Made by a program: the position numbers and the translations under genes. Shown here one piece after another: positions 22,418 through 30,612 of a stretch of DNA of 33,720 bases. This DNA is from Planctomycetota bacterium (GTDB lineage: Bacteria; Planctomycetota; Phycisphaerae; Sedimentisphaerales; Anaerobacaceae). The notes under the pieces were generated by a model, which did no database searches, was not told the origin of the DNA, and worked only from the letters and a program-made list of their open reading frames with translations. The stretch's first letter is position 1. Every line of letters begins with the position of its first letter. Location of the stretch: the NCBI GenBank assembly GCA_023135865.1, contig JAGLSG010000011.1, positions 1-33,720 of the forward strand, given 5' to 3'.

Positions 22418-23215
22418 CTAACCGTAATACGAGCAATATGTTTTATCAGTTTCCCAAACCGTTACGCAATGCAGCTTTGCTTTGCTGAATTTATCAGCCA
22501 GCTGCTTCCACGCAAAAACTGTTATATTTTCAACGGTGGGATTGGATTTGGCAAATTCGGCTACATCAACATTCAGGTTTTTATGGTCAACAATTTTTAT
22601 GAAATTTTCGTCAACCGTTTTTTCAAATTCAGCACTACTGAAATCATTTTTATCAGCGGATGTTTTAACTGTAACTTCAAGAATGTAGTTGTGGCCGTGT
22701 CCGGCCGGGTTTGCACATTTGCCAAACAAATCAAAATTACGTTCTTTGCTAAAGCTGTCGTTCCAGAGTTTATGCGTTGCGGCAAATTCAAATTTTTCAC
22801 TAAAATAAATCATATCACAATCCCTGCTGTCGATAGCCACTTTTCTAAAAGGGTTCAGCGACAATTTCAAGCCGCTCAATTTTGCACTGCCGAATTTGTC
22901 AGCCAGTTTTTCCCAGCTTGATTTTAAGAGCTGCGTTATGTCAGCTAAATTTATATGCTTTGCATTTTGAAAATTATTTTTTATACGCTCAGAAAAAACA
23001 GGTATAGCGAATTTACGAACCTTTTTATCGATTTGCGTAACATTAATAATAAAGCCGGTAGCCGGGTCGATTTCACCGGTTAGCTCCACCGAGAGTTCCA
23101 AAAATATCGCCAGGCCGTTTCCAGCTGGCTTTGAAGCATAAGAATTAAAGCCATCCTCATCTTCAGATAGAAAAGGATTTACAGAAAACCGCACTAATCT
23201 TGTCAATTTGTTCAT
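22418..23215 (-). CDS. Tandem PTPS/QueD-family protein with degenerate N-terminal domain
   Basis: The C-terminal half (about 130-265) is an intact 6-pyruvoyl-tetrahydropterin synthase / 6-carboxytetrahydropterin synthase domain: zinc ligands His148 (FAATHKLW), His173 and His175 (AGHGHNY), nucleophile Cys167 (FGKC), IVDHKNLN and a late Glu (TVWETD). The GKC-x5-HGHNY form is PTPS-like. The N-terminal half (about 8-120) looks like a second copy: SKPAGNGLAIFLEL aligns with NPAGHGHNYILEV, and GEIDPATGFIINV is a QueD-type strand. Asn33 and Leu35 replace the zinc histidines, so that copy should be inactive. The neighbour upstream is folE, which supplies dihydroneopterin triphosphate. The product could serve queuosine, biopterin or folate synthesis. 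The start lies in a heptamer array and lacks an SD. Confidence 0.8.
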   Translation of the reverse strand: MNKLTRLVRFSVNPFLSEDEDGFNSYASKPAGNGLAIFLELSVELTGEIDPATGFIINVTQIDKKVRKFAIPVFSERIKNNFQNAKHINLADITQLLKSSWEKLADKFGSAKLSGLKLSLNPFRKVAIDSRDCDMIYFSEKFEFAATHKLWNDSFSKERNFDLFGKCANPAGHGHNYILEVTVKTSADKNDFSSAEFEKTVDENFIKIVDHKNLNVDVAEFAKSNPTVENITVFAWKQLADKFSKAKLHCVTVWETDKTYCSYYG

Positions 23216-23277
23216 TGTTTATTGTTCATTGTGAAAAAATTTCTACGAACAATGAACTACCAACTAAAAACTACTTA
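23211..23277. repeat. 7-bp tandem arrays between folE and the PTPS gene
   Basis: Two blocks in the plus-strand reading: TTCATTG, TTTATTG, TTCATTG (23211-23231), then CTACGAA, CAATGAA, CTACCAA, CTAAAAA, CTACTTA (23243-23277). The first block contains the PTPS ATG (complement of 23213-23215) and the second contains the folE stop (23271-23273). The intergenic space is therefore nearly all heptamers. Confidence 0.72.
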
Positions 23278-23846
23278 TGTATTAAGGTCATAACTTCACT
23301 GCGGCTTCGTGGGTCTTTTTTGAACATTCCCCGAAGAGCAGAAGTTACCATAACCGAGCCGGGCTTTTTTATTCCGCGAATCGTCATACAACTATGCGAG
23401 GCCTCGAGAACCACAGCTACTCCCTTTGGCTTTAAGCCCTTCATTAAAAAATCAGCGATTTGTTCGGTTAATCGCTCCTGTACCTGCAGCCGCCGCGCAA
23501 AACCATCAACAATTCGAGCAAGTTTGCTTACGCCAAGAACAGCTCCATCCGGCAGATACGCAATGTGAGCAGAACCGATAAACGGCATAAGATGATGCTC
23601 GCAGGTACTGTAAAAAGGTATATTACGCAGCAAAACTATCTCGTCGTATTTTTCAGAAAAAACACTTTTAAGATGTTCGCCTGGCTCAGTTTTCATTCCG
23701 GCCAGCAATTCGCAATACATTTTTGCAACGCGACTGGGCGTATTTTTTAAGCCCTCCCTTTCGGCATCCTCACCAAAAGCCAAAAGCAATTCTTTTACAG
23801 CTTTTTCAATTCTGTCTTTATCTATCTGACCGTATTTTTCGTTCAT
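23271..23846 (-). CDS. folE: GTP cyclohydrolase I (FolE1)
   Basis: Opens GTP to 7,8-dihydroneopterin triphosphate, the first step to folate, queuosine or biopterin. The zinc ligands are Cys82 and His85 in [10 protein letters not shown], and Cys153 in [33 protein letters not shown] and the MTSALRG-type end ([11 protein letters not shown]) are family hallmarks. The 191-aa length is normal for the zinc-dependent IA type. It is upstream of the PTPS gene on the same strand, and the two probably form a pterin operon. A weak purine-rich AAGATGA precedes the ATG. Confidence 0.96.
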   Translation of the reverse strand: MNEKYGQIDKDRIEKAVKELLLAFGEDAEREGLKNTPSRVAKMYCELLAGMKTEPGEHLKSVFSEKYDEIVLLRNIPFYSTCEHHLMPFIGSAHIAYLPDGAVLGVSKLARIVDGFARRLQVQERLTEQIADFLMKGLKPKGVAVVLEASHSCMTIRGIKKPGSVMVTSALRGMFKKDPRSRSEVMTLIHK

Positions 23847-23880
23847 AATTTCATCTTACTCTTTCGCTGAATTTTCGTTT

Positions 23881-25410
23881 TTATTTTTTTGCTGCATTTA
23901 TTACGTAAGTTGTCAGCAGCCGCACACCGAATCCGCTTGAGCCGGCGGTGGAAAATTCGCTCGGCTTTTCAAACATATCCACGCCAGCCATATCGAGATG
24001 TGCCCATTTCGCATCGCCAATGAATTGTTTCAAAAAAGCAGCAGCTGTGCAAGCTCCGCCCCATCTGCCGCCGATATTTTTCAAATCAGCAATTTTACTT
24101 TTCATCTCTTTAGCGTATTCATCTCCGCTTGGCAGATGCCAGACTTTTTCACCGCTAAATTTGGCTGCCTTTTGCAATTGTTTGACAAGTTTATCGTCAT
24201 TGCTCATAAGACCAGCCATATATTTTCCAAGAGCCACCGCGCACGCTCCAGTTAGCGTTGCTATATCAACAATAGTTTCGCAATTTTGTTTGGCGGCGTA
24301 ACTTAAAGCATCGCACAAAATCATTCTTCCTTCAGCGTCTGTGTTTTGCACTTCGACGGTTTTTCCGCTGAACGTTGTTATAATATCGCCTGGCCGATAA
24401 CTCGTTCCGCTTGGCATATTTTCAGCTGTTGGAATAAAGCCGTAAACATTGATTGGCAGTTTCAATTCGGCGATGGCTTTCATTGTTGCAAGAACTGCAA
24501 TTCCGCCGCATTTGTCGAATTTCATTTCCTGCATTCCGTTCGATGGCTTGATACTGATTCCGCCGGAGTCAAAAGTTATCGCTTTTCCAACAAGGCCGAT
24601 TGTGTTTTTATTTGCGACTCTGGCTTTCGGCGTGTATTTCAAAATAATAAATCTCGGTTTATTTTCTGAGCCGCTGCCAACAGCCAAAATTCCGCCCATC
24701 GATTTTGCAGCCAATTGTTTTTCATCGAAAATTGTGCAGCTAAGTTCTTTTGAGTTGCGAGCAATTTCTTTTGCAATTTCAGCGAGCTTAGCCGGATTGA
24801 TTACATTGCCCGGCCGATTGGCCAGTGTTCGTGCATAGCTTTGTGCTTTACCGATTATTATGCCGGCATCGACTCCGCTTTTTAATTTTTTCGTTTTTGC
24901 CGAATCAAATTCAATTAGTTCCACGCAAAGCGAATCCAGTCGTGCGTCTTTGCTTTGGGTAACAAATTCATCGTAACGGTAACTGCCGAAATAAATCCCC
25001 TCTGCACAAATTTGGCCGACTGTAGCGAGATCAGATTTTGTTCCAAATGCAAGGTGAACTGCAAAGGTGAGATTTTTGATTTTCATCAAGACAGCTTTAT
25101 TTGCTGCTGCTGCCGCTGCTTTGCGAAGTGTATCTAATGTCGCTTTTTTCTTTTCGCCAAGCCCGACAAGAAGTATCCGGCCAACGTCAGTTTGCTTGCT
25201 GTTATAAACCACTGCACTCGTCAGGTTTTTGGCTTTGAAATCGCCCGACTCGAGCAAGCGGCTAATAGCTCCTGAAAATTTACTGTCAAGCTGTTTGCCG
25301 ATTTTATCAAGTCCGGCATCTGAAAAAACTCCGATAGCCACCATATCCGCTTTGCATTTGCCGCAATCAGCTGTACGGGTTTTTATTTCGATATTGATAA
25401 TCTCTTTCAT
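23881..25410 (-). CDS. pepA: Leucyl aminopeptidase (M17, PepA)
   Basis: A cytosolic hexameric di-metal aminopeptidase that removes N-terminal residues. The M17 signature NTDAEGRMIL is present, with metal ligands Asp358 and Glu360. The upstream GKAITFDSGGISIKPS block carries the conserved Lys and Asp, followed by KFDKCGGIAVLATM. The N-terminal macro-like domain (about 1-170) is less conserved, as usual. At 509 aa it is full length. Its ATG overlaps the prfB stop by four bases (ATGA), so translation is coupled to release factor 2. Confidence 0.95.
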   Translation of the reverse strand: MKEIINIEIKTRTADCGKCKADMVAIGVFSDAGLDKIGKQLDSKFSGAISRLLESGDFKAKNLTSAVVYNSKQTDVGRILLVGLGEKKKATLDTLRKAAAAAANKAVLMKIKNLTFAVHLAFGTKSDLATVGQICAEGIYFGSYRYDEFVTQSKDARLDSLCVELIEFDSAKTKKLKSGVDAGIIIGKAQSYARTLANRPGNVINPAKLAEIAKEIARNSKELSCTIFDEKQLAAKSMGGILAVGSGSENKPRFIILKYTPKARVANKNTIGLVGKAITFDSGGISIKPSNGMQEMKFDKCGGIAVLATMKAIAELKLPINVYGFIPTAENMPSGTSYRPGDIITTFSGKTVEVQNTDAEGRMILCDALSYAAKQNCETIVDIATLTGACAVALGKYMAGLMSNDDKLVKQLQKAAKFSGEKVWHLPSGDEYAKEMKSKIADLKNIGGRWGGACTAAAFLKQFIGDAKWAHLDMAGVDMFEKPSEFSTAGSSGFGVRLLTTYVINAAKK

Positions 25411-26556
25411 TTTTTCTTTCCCTTTTCTTTGTTTGGAATTGCTGATTTGGAATTCTGTTTTGCTCTATATCGAAGATAACTTTCGATGAAGCTATCGATT
25501 TCGCCATTGAGAACAGCTGCCACGTTTCCCGTTTGAAAATCAGTGCGATGGTCTTTGACCATCTGGTAGGGCTGCATAACGTAGCTGCGTATCTGGTTGC
25601 CCCATGCGATTTCGCCTTTATTGCTATATAATTTTGCGATTTGAGCATCACGTTTTTGCTGCTCAAGCATATAGATTCTGGCCTTTAACATTTTTATCGC
25701 TTGTGCCTTATTCTTATGCTGACTTCTGTCGTTTTGACATTGTACGACAATTCCGGTCGGCTCGTGCGTAATGCGAACAGCTGAACTGACTTTATTTACG
25801 TGCTGACCGCCGGCTCCTGATGCGCGATAAAAATCGATTCTAATGTCTTCATCGTTTATTTCAATATCAACATTATCATCGAATTCAGGCGTACAATCAA
25901 CAGCTGCAAAACTTGTATGTCTGCGTTTTTGTGAATCGAAAGGACTTATTCGCACCAAGCGATGCACACCGGTTTCGCAGGATAATTTACCAAATGCAAA
26001 TGGGCCTGTAACTCGAAGCGTTACTGAACGAATACCTACTTCTTCGCCCGGCGTAATATCGAGTTCTTCAAATTTGTATTTGGCATCTTCAAAATATCTT
26101 GTGTACATTCTGAGCAGCATATTTGCCCAATCGCAGCTTTCTGTTCCGCCGGCTCCTGCGTGGATACTGAAAAAACAATTTCGCATATCATCAGGTTTAC
26201 AAAGCAGGCCGGATAGCTCAATTTGCTGACATTGTTTCTGAAGATTGGCCAAATCACCCTCGATTACCTTAAATGTTTCCGTGTCCGATTCAGTTTCAGC
26301 CAGTTCAAACAATTCAGCTGCGTCATTTACATTGCAAAGAAGTGCTTTTGCCGGCTCGACTATGGATTTTACTGCACTCAATTTTGAAACCGTTGCCTGA
26401 GCCGCTTCGGGATTGTCCCAGAAACCTTCAGATGACATTTTTTCTTCAAGTTGTTTTAATTGAGCTTCTTTTTCAGCGAGGTCAAAGCCAGTCCCGGATT
26501 TTTTCGACCCGGGCCAACAATTCTGTGATAGCGGATTTTAATTCAAATAATTCCAT
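25407..26556 (-). CDS. prfB: Peptide chain release factor 2, expressed by programmed +1 frameshift
   Basis: Terminates translation at UGA and UAA. The gene starts at ATG 26556 with MELFELKSAITELLARVEKI. After 24 codons it meets an in-frame UGA (26484-26482) in the context CTT TGA C; shifting +1 gives DLAEKEAQLKQLEE and joins the long frame. The full product is 382 aa. The stop-recognition motif is Ser204-Pro-Phe and the catalytic Gly-Gly-Gln is at 249-251 in ASGAGGQHVNKV, almost the E. coli numbering. Low RF2 lets the ribosome shift, so the gene regulates itself. Calling it from the first downstream ATG (26438) would lose 40 residues. It overlaps pepA by four bases. Confidence 0.95.
26481..26496 (-). 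promoter_or_regulatory. prfB programmed frameshift site
   Basis: CGGGAC TGG CTT TGA C: the CTT-TGA-C slippery stop is identical to the classic prfB site. The SD-like element lies at the classic spacing (one codon before CTT), but is weak (CGGGAC instead of AGGGGG). Confidence 0.9.
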
Positions 26557-26652
26557 AATATCAGCTCTTATTTTTTTGAATGAGCACTGCTTATATCATA
26601 TTAAATTTATCGTTGCAACCTTAGCAAAAAATGACCATTGCCTCCAATTGGC

Positions 26653-27609
26653 TTATTTTCTGTTTTCCTGACAGAATTTCGCCATAAGCTCCATTGCCCT
26701 GTTCGTCTTTTCAGCTGAGCCGTCCATCTCTGCGTAGGCATTTACCAATTTAAGCAATTCAGCATCCGGCTCGACTTTTCCGAAATTATGTGCAACATTA
26801 ACAATCGCTGCATCAAGACCATATTCCATCGCCTTTGCAAGATAAGCTCTGCAAACACCGATTTTTCTCGCCGGCAAATCACGCGAACAATTACTGATAC
26901 CAAATGAAAAATGTACGCCTTTCATCGTAATATCGTTTTTGATTTTTTTTACAGTTTCAAATGCACGGTATGTGTAGCCCTGCACACCCGGTTCAAAAGG
27001 CATATCTATCGCAAGAGGAAATACTGTCGAATCGAAAAATATTTCATCCGGCTCAAAATCATATTTGCCAACGGCTGTTGCAAAAATCCGTTTTGCGAGC
27101 AGGCACAATTCATCAACTGAACACGCTCCGCCAGGACCAATCGGCTTGCTGTCGCCAACGAGAAGGCCAACGAAAGAATAATCGTAATCATCTTTCAGCG
27201 GAAAAATTTTGTCCATTGTGAAAACCTTGACCGAGTTTATAAGCGGCGGTTTAACGGATTCATTCGTATCATACCATTTTTTCAGGCCGGCAATCAGAAC
27301 TTCGTCATTACTGCTGTCGATGCAGATGGGGACTCCATTGGAATATCTGCGAACCAGCTCAACATACTCAACCATCATATTGGCTGTTACATTCATATCG
27401 CCTTCGCCGAAAGCGTCGAGATTTACCGCTATGTAACTGGCACCATTTTCAGCTTGCGATTGAATAAGATTCTTTATGTAATCAAGCGGTTGCGATGGCT
27501 TCAAATAAGCATCACAACCAAGCTGCGCCAGCTGTTTCATCATTTCGGTTGTCTTAGGAATTGAGGCGTGAACCGATTCGCCAATTGTAATTAAATCTTT
27601 TTTCATCAT
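26653..27609 (-). CDS. Pterin-binding methyltransferase (methyltetrahydrofolate:corrinoid type, AcsE/MetH-like)
   Basis: A 318-aa TIM-barrel protein of the dihydropteroate-synthase-like superfamily. Strands carry family residues: ITIGESVHASIPKT at the start, YIAVNLDAFGEGD, ICIDSSNDEVLIAGLKKW, the INSVKVFTMD segment, FSFGISNCSRDLP and GLDAAIVNVAHNFG. The DSSN and GISNCS signatures match MeTr/AcsE (DSTN, GLSNVS) rather than folate-making DHPS. It probably moves a methyl group between methyl-THF and a cobalamin protein; the partner is not in the window. Start ATG 27609 is fixed by AAAGGA upstream; the GTG/TTG-type extension to 27642 is rejected. With Rnf nearby, a Wood-Ljungdahl link is tempting but unproven. 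Confidence 0.78.
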   Translation of the reverse strand: MMKKDLITIGESVHASIPKTTEMMKQLAQLGCDAYLKPSQPLDYIKNLIQSQAENGASYIAVNLDAFGEGDMNVTANMMVEYVELVRRYSNGVPICIDSSNDEVLIAGLKKWYDTNESVKPPLINSVKVFTMDKIFPLKDDYDYSFVGLLVGDSKPIGPGGACSVDELCLLAKRIFATAVGKYDFEPDEIFFDSTVFPLAIDMPFEPGVQGYTYRAFETVKKIKNDITMKGVHFSFGISNCSRDLPARKIGVCRAYLAKAMEYGLDAAIVNVAHNFGKVEPDAELLKLVNAYAEMDGSAEKTNRAMELMAKFCQENRK

Positions 27610-28159
27610 AAGTTCCTTTGTAAACAGCAAATTGACGCTCAAAACTCTAAATTACCTATTTTATTCCGCTAAAAACCGATTTTAATGTTGTGGATAACCT
27701 GTTGATAATCAAAATTACAACTCCAAAAACGGTTTTTGATGATACCAGAAATATCCGGCCAAAGCCAGCGGTATATTTTATAGTTATACTTATAGAATTA
27801 AGGGCGGCGACTTCTAAGTTCTTATAAAAAAGCATCTTACGGCCACAAGCAAGCTCCAGCTGAATGGCCGAATTCATTAAACCGGCTTGCAAATGTAAAT
27901 ATGTTAGCATTTACGTAAATTTGCAATAGATTATTATAAAATTGTGCTGGCGGTGGATAAATCGGCTGGAAAATAGAAATCAAGCACTAATACAGGCAGG
28001 CCGCTATTTTGCTCGAAACAGTGGTTTGTGGCCATAATCAGAGGTAAACTTAAAGAAAAAAGTTGCTTATCCATCCACAATCCAACATTATAGCACAGGA
28101 AAATATCAAGTTCAGATATTAAGATACTGTATAAATACCTTTTGAGGAGGATTTCTACA
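27610..28159. other. Gene-free divergent region with DnaA-box-like sequences and a hairpin
   Basis: About 550 bases separate two divergent genes. TGTGGATAA (27689-27697, complement of the perfect DnaA box TTATCCACA) and TGTTGATAA (27700-27708) are in the same orientation, 11 bp apart; GGTGGATAA is at 27952-27960. A bulged hairpin lies at 27888-27925 (TGCAAATGTAAAT against ATTTAC...ATTTGCA). An 84-codon minus-strand frame is present but is not convincing. TATAAA-like sequence at about 28130 may belong to the promoter of the 28160 gene. Confidence 0.45.
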
Positions 28160-29917
28160 ATGACAAACAGTTCAGCAAAATTCACAATTTCAAGATTATT
28201 TATCGCCATCCTTTGTCTCGTTATATTTGCCGCCTGTTGCAGTGCGCAGCAGAGCAGATGGGACGAGGTAAATGTATGGAAAATTTCGGCACAAAATGAT
28301 GACTGCCTGATAAAAGTGAAAACGATTCAGGAGGGCACTTCTAAAGCACTCCAAATCGATTACAAATTACAAGAAGGAAGCTGGGTAAAAATGGATAAGC
28401 CAATGGAATCACTGCCCAGCGATAAAACACCTATAAGTTTTGATATTAAGGCAGATGCCGGCTCGGATATAGAAATAAAATTTATCGATAATGATGGCAC
28501 TGTTTTCTGGACAAAATATAATTTAGCCGGCAAATACGAAAGCTGGACTAAAATGGTTGTATCTCTTGAGAATCTGGAATATGGCTGGGGCGGTAAAAAC
28601 AAGAACTTTGATGGTCTCGCCCAGTTCGGATTTGCTTTTTCCGGCACTGGTAAAGGTAAGGTATGGCTAAGGGATATTCGCTTTGCAGATGAAAAAACCA
28701 AAACAACCCTGCCAATAAAATTAAAACCAGAATCAACTGTTGACCCAAATGCTGAGTTGGAAGGAATTGGATTTGCACAGAGAAGAGCTGAAAAAATGCT
28801 GCCGGAAGACCCTCTCGTATTAGAGTATCTAAAAGTTATCCAGGATACATCTTCTCCGGAAAAACAGCTCCTTGCATCTATGGAAGATTTGGAGGCACAA
28901 ACATTTAATAATGCATTGGTAGCGATGGCTTTTATATTAAAAGGTGAAAAGCAAAGAGCTGAGCGTATCCTTGATTTTTATGCCAACGCAACCGACAAAG
29001 ATAATAAGGACAAGTCCCTCCAGAATTTCTACTATGATGGCGAAGCACGCGGATTTTTCCAGTATGTCTCGATGAGGGACAGTAACACCGCCAGCTCTGA
29101 CCTTCATACGGAAGACATAACTGTGCACGGCGAAAAAGTGAAAGTTGCCGCATATCACAATCCAGGAAATTCCGACCGCTGGATGGGCGATATGGTCTGG
29201 CTGATGTACGCATACAAACATTACGAAAAAGAATATAAATCAGACCGCTATGCTGGCATAACGAAACAAATAATGGAGCTTTTGGTATCCTGGTATAAAG
29301 ACGACCCACAAGGTGGCGGATATATTCAGCACGGCTGGCGAAAAGGCGATATAAAACTGCACGAAAACCACGGCCATCCAGAAGGAAATATCGATTGTTA
29401 TGCACTGTTTAAAATTCTCGGTGATGACGAAATGGCTGGCAAAATCAAAACCTGGCTCAACCGGCAATTCGGCAATAATAAAAATCTGCCGCTCGATTTA
29501 TATACCTGGCGAGTTCTGGCTTATGGAAAAAATTCGGAGTATTTGCTTGATATTCCAGATTATGATTTTCGCTATCGCAAAACGCTTACAATTAACGGCA
29601 AAAAGGTGATGGGTTTTTACAACTGTGCCAATATAAATGCAAATAATATCTGGCTTGATGGAACCGGCCATATCGCCTGTGCATACATCGCCTACGGCGA
29701 CAAGCAGCGCGGCTATTTCTATTCCAATCAACTCGATGCTCTTCTTGTTGACAGGGTTATCGATGGCAAAAAAACCAGAGCTTTGCCATACACAGCCAAT
29801 AAATCAAGCGGCTACGACTGGGTTGACCCGAACAAGGGCTTTGTTTCGGTTTGTGCCTGGTACATATTCGCCAAGAACAGCTTTAATCCAATGACTATTG
29901 AAAGATTCGATAGATAA
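28160..29917 (+). CDS. Secreted CBM11/CIA30-like plus alpha/alpha-barrel putative glycan-active enzyme
   Basis: 585 aa with a Sec signal peptide (hydrophobic residues about 10-27, probable cleavage after CSA). Residues about 28-175 form a jelly-roll of the CBM11/CIA30 type: ALQIDYKL, PISFDIKADAGSDIEIKF, then WTKMVVSLENL and GKVWLRDIRF. The rest (about 205-585) is helical with repeated aromatic and acidic patches (NFYYDGEARGFFQYVSM, WMGDMVWLMYAYKHYEKEYK, HENHGHPEGNIDCYALFKIL), as in alpha/alpha six-hairpin glycosidases and lyases. The catalytic residues cannot be assigned. GAGGAGG ten bases before ATG 28160 decides the start over TTG 28142. Neighbouring GH3 supports polysaccharide breakdown. 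Confidence 0.7.
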   Translation: MTNSSAKFTISRLFIAILCLVIFAACCSAQQSRWDEVNVWKISAQNDDCLIKVKTIQEGTSKALQIDYKLQEGSWVKMDKPMESLPSDKTPISFDIKADAGSDIEIKFIDNDGTVFWTKYNLAGKYESWTKMVVSLENLEYGWGGKNKNFDGLAQFGFAFSGTGKGKVWLRDIRFADEKTKTTLPIKLKPESTVDPNAELEGIGFAQRRAEKMLPEDPLVLEYLKVIQDTSSPEKQLLASMEDLEAQTFNNALVAMAFILKGEKQRAERILDFYANATDKDNKDKSLQNFYYDGEARGFFQYVSMRDSNTASSDLHTEDITVHGEKVKVAAYHNPGNSDRWMGDMVWLMYAYKHYEKEYKSDRYAGITKQIMELLVSWYKDDPQGGGYIQHGWRKGDIKLHENHGHPEGNIDCYALFKILGDDEMAGKIKTWLNRQFGNNKNLPLDLYTWRVLAYGKNSEYLLDIPDYDFRYRKTLTINGKKVMGFYNCANINANNIWLDGTGHIACAYIAYGDKQRGYFYSNQLDALLVDRVIDGKKTRALPYTANKSSGYDWVDPNKGFVSVCAWYIFAKNSFNPMTIERFDR

Positions 29918-30418
29918 ATGAAATTTCTTGAAATTAGATATCAAAAAATAAGCGATGCCAAACGATTTGTAGAGATACTTTCGCATCCGGATTTTATCTA
30001 CTTTCCGGCTAAACCAAAAACCATCAAAGAAGAGAAAGATTTTCTCCGTAAAAATATAGAGATGCGAAAAAACGGAACTGCTTACAATTTCTCAGTTATT
30101 TTAAAAGGCAAACTGATAGGCGGGGCCGGAATCAGAATAGACCAAAGTCGAAAATACATTGCAGAGACAGGATATTTCATCGACCGCAAATATTGGGGCA
30201 GGGGAATAGCAACAGCAGCGGTAAAATTGGTTGAAGATTTTGCATTAAATAATCTGAAACTACAATTAAAACGTATCGAAATTCTTACTCTAAAAAAGAA
30301 TAAAGCGAGCCAGCGAGTTGCGATAAAATGTGGCTACCGTAAAGAAGGAATACAAAGAGGGAAGGTGGCTTTCAAAGATAAATATCTCGACGCATATTCG
30401 TACGCAAAAATAATTTAG
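29918..30418 (+). CDS. GNAT-family N-acetyltransferase (RimJ/RimL type)
   Basis: A 166-aa acetyl-CoA-dependent acetyltransferase. The fold's core motifs are visible: FSVILKGKLIGGAGIRID (beta strands), ETGYFIDRKYWGRGIATAAV with the acetyl-CoA pyrophosphate loop (GRGIAT), and the C-terminal EILTLKKNKASQRVAIKCGY signature. RimL-like members acetylate protein N-termini, but many act on small molecules or antibiotics; the substrate here is unknown. Its ATG directly follows the stop of the secreted CBM protein (TAA ATG), so the two are translationally coupled although their functions look unrelated. Confidence 0.88.
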   Translation: MKFLEIRYQKISDAKRFVEILSHPDFIYFPAKPKTIKEEKDFLRKNIEMRKNGTAYNFSVILKGKLIGGAGIRIDQSRKYIAETGYFIDRKYWGRGIATAAVKLVEDFALNNLKLQLKRIEILTLKKNKASQRVAIKCGYRKEGIQRGKVAFKDKYLDAYSYAKII

Positions 30419-30491
30419 CTACTGTGTTGTGGGCAACGGTGATTTGTTTTGCTGCAGACGCTGCTGCTTTTGCGACAGCCATTAAAACAGT

Positions 30492-30535
30492 TTAGTCCGT
30501 TAGGGATTTACTCATCCCTAACAGACACGGACTAA
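30492..30535. terminator. Interrupted palindrome between convergent genes, likely bidirectional terminator
   Basis: Outer arms TTAGTCCGT (30492-30500) and ACGGACTAA (30527-30535) and inner arms TAGGGAT (30501-30507) and ATCCCTA (30514-30520) form a long stem with a 6-base ACAGAC bulge. It shares TCCGTTAGGGAT with the palindrome on the other side of the GH3 gene. It lies between the convergent GNAT and GH3 genes. T-runs are weak on both strands. Confidence 0.55.
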
Positions 30536-30612
30536 GCTTATTACATCTTTCCAGGTTTCGTATTATCGCAGCCGACAACCAGTTTTGTCGACACCCCCCC
30601 TCCTCAAAAGAA

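Noticed and set aside
26438-26556. Reading prfB as a pseudogene with an internal stop, or as starting at 26438
   Set aside because: The in-frame UGA has the classic CTT TGA C context and both halves encode conserved RF2 sequence, so this is the programmed frameshift.
27656-27910. 84-codon minus-strand frame after the methyltransferase start region
   Set aside because: No SD, no domain, overlaps the DnaA-box-like sequences and hairpin; more likely chance.
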